The position numbers and the translations under genes were made by a program. A DNA stretch of 15,897 bases. Origin: Vulcanimicrobiota bacterium. Its GTDB lineage: Bacteria; Vulcanimicrobiota; Xenobia; Xenobiales; JADMJV01. Below are positions 1-6,226 of this stretch, piece after piece (positions within the stretch are counted from its first letter, which is position 1; every line of letters begins with the position of its first letter). The DNA is taken from positions 1 to 15,897 of the forward strand of contig JAEXNA010000033.1 in the NCBI GenBank assembly GCA_023447635.1, in the 5' to 3' direction. The notes beneath the pieces are model-generated. The model saw nothing but the letters and a program-made list of their open reading frames with translations. It made no database searches and was not told where the DNA came from.

Positions 1-2015
1 GCGGCGGTCGCGGCGCGCCCCGCCGCCACCTCGAAATGGGCCACCCGCGACTCGAGGAGGTCGGGATACGGCACCCCGTCCGACTCGGCCGCCTGGCCCA
101 GCCCGACCGCCTTCAGTAAGGTCGGCATCAGATCTATCTGCTGATAAGGCTGGGCCACCCTGCGCCCTGCTCCGGCCGAATGGGGAAACTTCACCACCAG
201 CGGCACGTGCAAAAGCTCTTCATACAGCGTATGCATATGACCCAGGCGACCCCGCTCCAGCAACTCTTCGCCGTGGTCAGAGGTCACCACGATCATGGTC
301 TGGTCGTAAAGCCCCTCCTTGCGAAGCCGCTCGACCACCAGGCCCACGGCGGCGTCGCTGGTCGCCACCTCCCCGTCGTAAAGCGCCTTCACCGCCTTCT
401 CGGTCAAGGGCGGAAGGTCGGCCGGCTGGCCCTGGCGGAAGCGAGCGAACAGATCGCCAGAGAGCGTGTTGAACCCCTGGCGAGAGCTCTTCGGGAAGCG
501 CTTCGGGAGCAGCCCTTCGCCCTCTTTCAGGCCGTGCCAGGCCAGAGCCCGGGCCCGCCACGGCTGGGGCGGGTCGTAAGGCAGGTGGGGGTCGATCGGA
601 TGCAGATACAGGAAAAACGGTCGCCCCTTGTCGCGCCCTTTCAGCAAGTCCAGCCCGGCCTGGTGCACCTGCGGGGCCGTCTGCGTCACCGGCAGCGACT
701 CGAACCTGTCGAACCCCTGGTCAAAGCCGTAGCCCGCGCTGACCAGCGGATTGGCCACGGCCGCCCAGGTCTGGTAGCCCGCCCCCTTCAAGGTCTCGGC
801 CAGGGTGACCAGACTCCCGTCCAGGTGGTCGCCGAAGTCTTTGGCTCGGTGCTGGCTCGGTTCGAGTCCGGTGATCAGCGAGGCAACGGTCGGCTTGGTC
901 CAGGGCGCCTGGGCCGTTACCTTGTCGAACACCACGCCGTCCCGGGCCAGCGCCTGGAGGTGCGGCGAGGTCGGGTGGGGATGGCCGTAGACGGACAGAC
1001 GGTCGGCCCGTAAGGTGTCGATCACGATCAAGACCAGGGAGGGGGCCCTGGCCGGGACGGCAGCGATGGGAGGGGACCCCGTTGGGGTTGGGGTTGAGGT
1101 GGGAGAGGGCGAGGTTGGAGACGGCGAGGCCGTCAGGCGATCCCCCTCTAAAATCGCGCTCAGGCGAACCCCCGCCTGGCCCGGACGGGGCGCCTCGCCT
1201 TCCAGGCCGGCCTGGAAGGTCAGAGCGAACCGCTCCTGCCCTTCCGGCAGGGTCAGTACCCGCTCCGCGTCCCCCTCCACCTGCCCTTCCCAGGGCTCTC
1301 CGCCATCGGTCCAGCGACGGCAGGTCAGACGCAGCGCCGAAGGCTCCGGCGCTGGGGCGCCGGCCTCGACCCAGGGCTCCACCCGCAGGCGAAGTCGGGC
1401 CCCTTTCCAGCCTTCCAGCGGGAAGCTCAAGCGCTCGCCAAAGGGCAGCAGAACGGTCGCCCCATCGGCCTCGAGGCGGGGCGAGAACGGTCGGTGGTTC
1501 ACCGTCGACAGGGCGCTCCCGGCGGGCCGTAAGAACGCCTCCAGAAAGGCCACCCCGGCGGCACCCTCCACCTCGATCCAGTTCCATCCAGGGCGCACAG
1601 CCTCCAGCGGAACTTTGATTGGCGCCTCCTGAGCGGGCTGGAAAACGGCCTCTCCCAAAGGCTGTCCGTTGCAGAGAAAGCGCACCGTTTTGGCCGCCTT
1701 GTCCCGAGCCGCCACAGTCAGGGTCAGCGGTTGCGCCCCGTAGAGGAAAAAGCCGAACGCCGGCCCCCGAGCGTCCTGGCGCCCAACCGCCCACTCACCG
1801 TCGAGATCGTGGCGCAAGGCCGGGCCCAGGTAGGCCCGAAAGCCTGGGCGGCCCAGGCGTCCGCTGCCCTGCACGATCTCGCTGTGGCGGGCGGTCGCGA
1901 AGTCGTCGGCCAGGTTCTGGCGGGCTCCCGGAGCGGGGCGACAGGCCAGCAAGGTCAGTACGACCAGCGTCAGGGTCGCCTTCGCCCAGCCTTTCCACCG
2001 ACGACCGTGCTTCAT
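1..2015 (-). CDS. Sulfatase/alkaline-phosphatase-superfamily lipoprotein, C-terminus cut off by window edge
   Basis: The reading frame is open from an ATG at 2015 to the left edge (671 codons), so the C-terminus is missing. Residues 1-25 form a lipoprotein signal ending in the lipobox LLAC (C25). Residues about 30-290 look like a beta-rich, possibly carbohydrate-binding, region. A Ser/Thr/Pro-repeat linker at about 294-316 leads to the enzyme domain. That domain has the metal-ligand motif VIDTLRADRLSVYG (D333), the active-site segment WTKPTVASLITG and SDHGEE (D580, H581). The nucleophile position is T373, where formylglycine sulfatases have Cys or Ser; LtaS-type phosphoglycerol transferases use Thr. 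A true sulfatase is therefore unlikely, and a phosphohydrolase or phosphotransferase outside the cytoplasm is possible. The ATG overlaps the stop of the upstream HTTM gene (ATGA), with an AGAGGA ribosome site 7 nt upstream. The superfamily is certain; the substrate is unknown. Confidence 0.9.
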   Translation of the reverse strand, partial: MKHGRRWKGWAKATLTLVVLTLLACRPAPGARQNLADDFATARHSEIVQGSGRLGRPGFRAYLGPALRHDLDGEWAVGRQDARGPAFGFFLYGAQPLTLTVAARDKAAKTVRFLCNGQPLGEAVFQPAQEAPIKVPLEAVRPGWNWIEVEGAAGVAFLEAFLRPAGSALSTVNHRPFSPRLEADGATVLLPFGERLSFPLEGWKGARLRLRVEPWVEAGAPAPEPSALRLTCRRWTDGGEPWEGQVEGDAERVLTLPEGQERFALTFQAGLEGEAPRPGQAGVRLSAILEGDRLTASPSPTSPSPTSTPTPTGSPPIAAVPARAPSLVLIVIDTLRADRLSVYGHPHPTSPHLQALARDGVVFDKVTAQAPWTKPTVASLITGLEPSQHRAKDFGDHLDGSLVTLAETLKGAGYQTWAAVANPLVSAGYGFDQGFDRFESLPVTQTAPQVHQAGLDLLKGRDKGRPFFLYLHPIDPHLPYDPPQPWRARALAWHGLKEGEGLLPKRFPKSSRQGFNTLSGDLFARFRQGQPADLPPLTEKAVKALYDGEVATSDAAVGLVVERLRKEGLYDQTMIVVTSDHGEELLERGRLGHMHTLYEELLHVPLVVKFPHSAGAGRRVAQPYQQIDLMPTLLKAVGLGQAAESDGVPYPDLLESRVAHFEVAAGRAATA

Positions 2016-3511
2016 GGCGTTCCTCTCCCTTCGAGCAGCGGCGTCGGGGCCGGCGGGCCTTGCCAGCCCGCGTGAGGCGCCACCGCCGCTCCCAGATCGA
2101 CCAGTTGGGGGGTGCGGGCGGGGTCGAAAAAGCGGGTCGGCTGACGCAGCGACCAGAGGCGAGTCCACAGCACCTTCGGTTCGGGATGCTGCTCTTCCCA
2201 GGCTACCGCCCGGCGTCGCAGATAGCGCATGAGGATATCCTTGTCCACCGACCACTCGAGGGTGCTAAGGTAGACCCTTTGCCGCTGGTTCTTGAACTCG
2301 GCCGACGGCAGCGGGACCGAGGCCGTACTTAGCGGGCGCCCATCACGCAGCAGGTCGATGCGGCGTCCGTCGGCCAGGTAGGCTTCCAGGAAGTAGCGCG
2401 AGTCCACCTCGCGCGGGACGGGTGAGAAAAGGTCCCAGAACTGGGTTAGTCGAGTGGCCGACAGCAGCACGGTCAGCGGACTGGTGCTGCGCGGCGGTTG
2501 GCGGTTGTTCGCGATGACCAGCCCGTTCCAGATCAGGACGGCCAGCAAGAAGACGGTGACCAGAGCCGTGGTTAGAGAAGAGTTGGCCCAGGCCAGAGGG
2601 CTGACCTCGCCGGGGTGGGCTTCAGGGGCAGGGCGGGTCGGCAAATTCCCGCCGTGTCTCCAGGACGCGATCTTGTCCCAGAACGCCGATGGACAACAGC
2701 CCAGCAGCGCCACCACCGAGACGAGAGGAAATGCCTCCAGATCCAGAGTCAGACCGATGCCCAGATGCAGCCCGGCTAGCAGAACGACCGCCAAACCCCG
2801 AGGGCGTCCGTTGCCGCTCAGTAAGAGCAGTGGCGCCAGCGCCTCGAGCAGCAGCACGCCGAGGGTCAGAACGCCGAGCAGGCCGGGGAAATCGCGCAGC
2901 AGATAGCCCAGCGGCTTGGTGAACTGCTCCATCTCCAGCGCCCTGTAAATGGCGGAACGCTCGCTGATCCAGACCGGATGCAGCTTCCAGTAGGCGGCCA
3001 CCAGATAGATCACGCAGGTCTGACACAGATAGGCCGCCCCTCCCGGCAGGCTGATGGCATGGGGGAAGGCGGCCAGTCGGGGGCGACGCCGGGCGTCCAG
3101 GGAGAAGCGGGCCTCCCAGGGCAAAAAGAGACCCCAGAACAGGAGCAGCAAGAGCAGGCGGTCGGAGCCGTCCAAGAGCAAAGGGTTACGGTTCTGCAGC
3201 GACAGGGTCAACACGTACGCGACCCCCGTGGCGATCCGCCCGCGCCAGCCCAAAAGGAGGGCCAGAGCGGCCGCGGCGTGAGCGAGGAACAGCGCGCCTT
3301 GCCCCGCTGTCGTGCCGTTATACAGGTGCAGCGACCACCAGGCCGGGTTCCAATACTCCTGGGTCAGCAGGCCGCGCGGGAGAACCCCGCTGTCGGTGTA
3401 GAAGTCGGCCAGGTCACGGGCACGGTCAGCCAGGTCCAGCAGCAGCAGAAGGCCCACGCCGATCCGCATCAGCGCCAGCGAGCGCAGGTCTAATACGAAG
3501 GGGCGGATCAC
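2012..3511 (-). CDS. HTTM domain membrane protein (gamma-carboxylase-like), second copy
   Basis: This 499-residue protein belongs to the HTTM family, homologues of vitamin-K-dependent gamma-glutamyl carboxylase. Several hydrophobic segments lie between residues 11 and 335 (for example about 11-28, 73-90, 115-131, 211-232, 313-334). A soluble C-terminal domain starts near the FWDLFSPVPRE segment (about 358). Family signatures seen are LQNRNPLLLDGSD (about 105-117), LFWGLFLPW (124-132) and YWKLHPVWISE (174-184). By eye K176 falls where the catalytic lysine of human carboxylase lies. The frame stays open upstream to 4192, but that part overlaps the preceding HTTM gene. The GTG at 3511 is the right start because it overlaps the upstream stop (GTGA), follows GAGG at 8 nt and aligns with the N-terminus of its neighbour. 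The two HTTM copies are related but clearly diverged. The bacterial substrate is not known. Confidence 0.9.
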   Translation of the reverse strand: MIRPFVLDLRSLALMRIGVGLLLLLDLADRARDLADFYTDSGVLPRGLLTQEYWNPAWWSLHLYNGTTAGQGALFLAHAAAALALLLGWRGRIATGVAYVLTLSLQNRNPLLLDGSDRLLLLLLFWGLFLPWEARFSLDARRRPRLAAFPHAISLPGGAAYLCQTCVIYLVAAYWKLHPVWISERSAIYRALEMEQFTKPLGYLLRDFPGLLGVLTLGVLLLEALAPLLLLSGNGRPRGLAVVLLAGLHLGIGLTLDLEAFPLVSVVALLGCCPSAFWDKIASWRHGGNLPTRPAPEAHPGEVSPLAWANSSLTTALVTVFLLAVLIWNGLVIANNRQPPRSTSPLTVLLSATRLTQFWDLFSPVPREVDSRYFLEAYLADGRRIDLLRDGRPLSTASVPLPSAEFKNQRQRVYLSTLEWSVDKDILMRYLRRRAVAWEEQHPEPKVLWTRLWSLRQPTRFFDPARTPQLVDLGAAVAPHAGWQGPPAPTPLLEGRGTP

Positions 3512-4959
3512 TGGGGGAACCTCGCCAGCAAGGTCCACCGAGCGGGACCAAACTCTCCCCCAGGCGAGGTGTCCTGAGCTACGTACCAGAGGCTGACGCC
3601 ATGGGCCGGATTCTCCCCGTGGCGCCTGTCCCACGCCCCCGCGGCCCAGGCGACGAAGCGCTCCTGGTAAGGATGATGGGGCGGCAGTCCCGCCAGATTC
3701 AGCATGTACTTGCGCCAGCGGTCGTCGGGGTAAGAGGCGGCGATCCGCTCCGGGCGCTCGTCGGAAAACTCGCGGTCGCCCCACCAGGCATCGTAGCTGC
3801 GACCATCCCTGGCCTGGACCTGAAGGGCGAACCAACCGCTCTGCTCGAGCCCCGGTCCGGCAAAGACGCCCCAGGACTGCGGCCCCACCAGTAGCGGAGC
3901 GACCTGGCCCAGGAGCGGTGGCAAGAACAGCTTCTGCCCCCTCCCCAGCGACTCGAGATTGACCGCCCAGACCAGCAGGCTGACCGCCAGCAGCGCCAGA
4001 GAACGCCCGCCCCGCAGGTCGATGGCGACGGGCCCTTCGGCGCGCTTCCAGCGGGCGAGGCGGCCGACCGGCAGCAGTCCCAGCAGCCCCACCAGCGGCG
4101 CATAGCGAAAGATGCCGATAGCCAGGAACAGCCCGAACCCTAAATGCATCAAGGCCGCCCCGGTCAGCACGACCGTTCGCCAGCGCGGCCACGGCGCCAG
4201 CAGGCTTAGCGCCAGGCCAAGTTCGGCCGTCACGACCAGGCGGGACAGCGCTTTGAGCAAGTCGGGATAAGGCGTCAGCCAGTCGGCGAACGGGGTGGCG
4301 TGGTGGCTTAACTTCAGGGCGAATAGCACGGCGTTGCCGTCGCTCAGCCAGACCGGATTGAGTTTATGCAGCGCGGCAAACAGGTACAGGCAGACCATCT
4401 GCAGACACCAGCCCACGGAGGCCGCCGAACAGACCTCGTCCGGCCGCTCCTCCGCGCCCTCTCCCTGACCCTCCGACACCTGCCCCGGGACCTCCGGAAC
4501 CTCCCCCGGAAGTCTCCGTGCCGCGCGCTCGTCCAGCGACCAGCGCTTTCCCCAGGGCAAAAACATCCCCCAGAACAGCAGCATCAGGAGCAGGGCGTCG
4601 CCGCTGTTCAGCACCAGGGGGTTGCGCTGGTGCAGGGAGAGCAGACCCAGCCAGCACAGCACCGAGACGGCGCGGGTGCGATAGCCCAGGGCCAGAAGAA
4701 GAGCGGCGGCCGCCTGCAGAAGCAGCAGTCCGAGTTGATAGGGGTAGCTGTCGTTAGCCAGGTGCAGCGTGGGGAACGGCCAACTGACAAACTGGTCCAA
4801 AAACAGTTGGCGCGGTGTCACCCCTTGCCCGGCGTAAAACACCTCGGCGTGGCGGCAGCGCAGCAGCAGATCCCCGAAGAGGAACCCGCCCGCCGCCATC
4901 CTGGCTAGAGCCAGAGCGCGCAGGTCCAGGCGGAAGACCGACCCCCAGAATCGGGTCAC
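3508..4959 (-). CDS. HTTM domain membrane protein (gamma-carboxylase-like), first copy
   Basis: This is the first gene of the HTTM-HTTM-sulfatase-like operon: 483 residues from a GTG start. Hydrophobic helices lie at about 15-33, 75-92, 97-110, 120-136, 183-197, 240-256, 262-296 and 318-333. HTTM signatures are SLHQRNPLVLNSGDALL (108-124), LFWGMFLPWG (128-137) and LHKLNPVWLSDGNA (197-210). K199 sits at the position of the gamma-carboxylase catalytic lysine by eye alignment. A soluble C-terminal domain of about 130 residues follows QSWGVFAGPG. Compared with its paralogue it carries an extra acidic, Gly/Glu/Pro-rich loop at about 148-176, probably exposed. The start has only a weak ribosome site (GGGA about 14 nt upstream). 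It is transcribed away from the pilin operon. The family is known from the sequence; a role in envelope modification with the downstream lipoprotein is inference. Confidence 0.9.
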   Translation of the reverse strand: MTRFWGSVFRLDLRALALARMAAGGFLFGDLLLRCRHAEVFYAGQGVTPRQLFLDQFVSWPFPTLHLANDSYPYQLGLLLLQAAAALLLALGYRTRAVSVLCWLGLLSLHQRNPLVLNSGDALLLMLLFWGMFLPWGKRWSLDERAARRLPGEVPEVPGQVSEGQGEGAEERPDEVCSAASVGWCLQMVCLYLFAALHKLNPVWLSDGNAVLFALKLSHHATPFADWLTPYPDLLKALSRLVVTAELGLALSLLAPWPRWRTVVLTGAALMHLGFGLFLAIGIFRYAPLVGLLGLLPVGRLARWKRAEGPVAIDLRGGRSLALLAVSLLVWAVNLESLGRGQKLFLPPLLGQVAPLLVGPQSWGVFAGPGLEQSGWFALQVQARDGRSYDAWWGDREFSDERPERIAASYPDDRWRKYMLNLAGLPPHHPYQERFVAWAAGAWDRRHGENPAHGVSLWYVAQDTSPGGEFGPARWTLLARFPQ

Positions 4960-4982
4960 GAAATCGCGAAATTCCCAAAGGA

Positions 4983-4988
4983 TGTATA
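4983..4988 (-). promoter_or_regulatory. Possible -10 element for the HTTM operon
   Basis: On the minus strand TATACA lies 23 nt upstream of the GTG start at 4959, which would give a leader of about 15-20 nt. I see no convincing -35 hexamer 16-18 nt further upstream, so this is only a weak candidate in the 91-nt divergent gap. Confidence 0.25.
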
Positions 4989-5011
4989 CTCAAACACTAG
5001 ACCATGGATTC

Positions 5012-5041
5012 TTGGCGTAAGGGGTATCGGCCTGTTACAAT
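5012..5041 (+). promoter_or_regulatory. Sigma70-type promoter with extended -10 for the pilin-like operon
   Basis: TTGGCG (5012-5017) and TACAAT (5036-5041) are separated by 18 nt. The TG at 5033-5034 sits in the extended -10 position (TGtTACAAT). Transcription should begin near 5048, only a few bases before the ATG at 5051. No Shine-Dalgarno sequence precedes that ATG, so the message is predicted to be leaderless or nearly so. Confidence 0.6.
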
Positions 5042-5050
5042 GATTGACGC

Positions 5051-5521
5051 ATGACTCATTTTCGGTTCCGGGGCAAACCACGAGGTCACAATCTGCTCGA
5101 GATGCTGCTGGCGACGATGATTTTCGCCACGGCTCTGCTGCCTATGGCGATGGTGTTTCAGTACATCGCCAATAGCACCGCCAAGACCCGCGCCAAACTG
5201 ATGGGTCAGTACCTCTGCAAAGGGGTCATGGAAAAATGCCTGGCGGCCAAGTACTACAACGTCGATGAATTGGAATCGGTCAGTTTCGGCGGACCGATGA
5301 CCTACGACGAGATCGAGATGACCATCGTCAAAGACGGTACCCCGATCACCTACCTCTACTTCGTCGAAGTCGAGGTCGAACCGGCCGCCGGCGCCTGGAC
5401 CGGCGCTACCCTCAGAGCCAAAGTGGTGCGCGCCAAGGTCTCCTGGGATGAAAAGAACCGGCGCGACGAAACCACCCGGCCGTTTGTCGAGTACTCGTCT
5501 TACATCGGAGAAAACTCGTGA
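5051..5521 (+). CDS. Type IV/II pseudopilin, PilV/GspI-like
   Basis: This 156-residue protein has a prepilin N-terminus. A short basic leader (RFRGKPRG) is followed by HNLLE and a hydrophobic helix of about 20 residues (LLEMLLATMIFATALL). The likely prepilin-peptidase cut is after G12, which leaves H13 as the first mature residue instead of the usual Phe. E17 (mature position 5) is kept, as needed for pilin assembly. The size and the long amphipathic helix after the membrane part fit a minor pseudopilin such as PilV or GspI. The C-terminal half is short, with alternating beta-like stretches and no disulfide pair. It is the first gene of a three-gene operon, its stop overlaps the next start (GTGA), and it has no ribosome site. 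PilV/GspI is the best guess; the exact paralogue cannot be fixed by eye. Confidence 0.85.
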   Translation: MTHFRFRGKPRGHNLLEMLLATMIFATALLPMAMVFQYIANSTAKTRAKLMGQYLCKGVMEKCLAAKYYNVDELESVSFGGPMTYDEIEMTIVKDGTPITYLYFVEVEVEPAAGAWTGATLRAKVVRAKVSWDEKNRRDETTRPFVEYSSYIGENS

Positions 5522-6213
5522 GGCCGACAGTTGGCTCACGGCGTGGAGCGACCCTGCCCGAACTGCTGGTCTGCATGTCAGTGATGGGGGTGCTCTTGTT
5601 CCTGGCCGCTCGTCTGGTCACCCACGCTTACGAGTTTTACCGCTTCACCGACGAATCGATCTCGCTGCAGCGCGAGGGGATCCTGGCTCTGCAGTCGCTT
5701 TCTGAGGACCTGACCGCCAGCCACCAGCGCAGCATCGTCACCGAAGAGATCATCGTCGCCTCGCCTACGCCCAGCCACCACGAGGATAAGGTCGTGATCC
5801 CTCTCCCTATGCGGATGGACGGCATGACGGAAGTCAACGAAGAGGGCGCTTCCAAATGGATGTCGGTGGCCGGCTACGCCATCGACACGACCCGACCGAC
5901 GCGCAACCTGATGCGCTACCTGGGCGACACGGCCCAGGATCCCGGCAACAACTTCAAGGACAGTGGCGAGTATATAGCCGACATTGAGTTTGTGAAACTC
6001 ACAGATATACCCACGGTCGACGAGATCGCGGCGTTTGTCGACCCGGGCCTGCGGGCGCGCTCGGTCTGCCGCAACGTCTTCTCTTTCGAAGTGCGTCGCT
6101 CCGTCGACGTGGTCGACATCAAAATCGTTATCCTGATTCCCGGACGGGTCAGAGCGGGGCTGTCGCTGGACAACTCCATCTCCCTGAACACCACCATACT
6201 ACCGCGCAACTAG
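5518..6213 (+). CDS. Type IV/II pseudopilin, PilW/GspJ-like
   Basis: This 231-residue minor pilin-like protein has a short leader (GSRRG, cut after G10), then ATLPELLVCMSVMGVLLFLA. E15 is the conserved mature Glu5 and Pro at mature position 4 is usual in PilW/GspJ proteins. After the helix comes a segment rich in Leu/Gln/Glu (ISLQREGILALQSLSEDL) typical of this class, then a beta-rich globular domain ending in an IVILIPGRVRAG strand. The GTG start overlaps the stop of the preceding gene by 4 nt (GTGA), pointing to translational coupling. An N-terminal prepilin with Pro4/Glu5 is seen directly; the role as a tip or initiation component of a pilus or secretion pseudopilus is inferred from family and operon. 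Confidence 0.85.
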   Translation: MRPTVGSRRGATLPELLVCMSVMGVLLFLAARLVTHAYEFYRFTDESISLQREGILALQSLSEDLTASHQRSIVTEEIIVASPTPSHHEDKVVIPLPMRMDGMTEVNEEGASKWMSVAGYAIDTTRPTRNLMRYLGDTAQDPGNNFKDSGEYIADIEFVKLTDIPTVDEIAAFVDPGLRARSVCRNVFSFEVRRSVDVVDIKIVILIPGRVRAGLSLDNSISLNTTILPRN

Positions 6214-6226
6214 CCGAGGGGGCCTT

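Noticed and set aside
180..1632. Plus-strand open frames opposite the sulfatase-like gene
   Set aside because: Antisense frames of a well-supported gene, with no domain or ribosome site.
721..1794. Long minus-strand open frame of about 357 residues
   Set aside because: It overlaps the sulfatase-like gene on the same strand in a different frame; Gly/Arg/Pro-rich composition is typical of a high-GC shadow.
3512..4192. Upstream part of the open frame that extends the second HTTM protein to 726 residues
   Set aside because: It lies in another frame of the first HTTM gene, has no hydrophobic or family sequence, and the GTGA overlap gives a better start.
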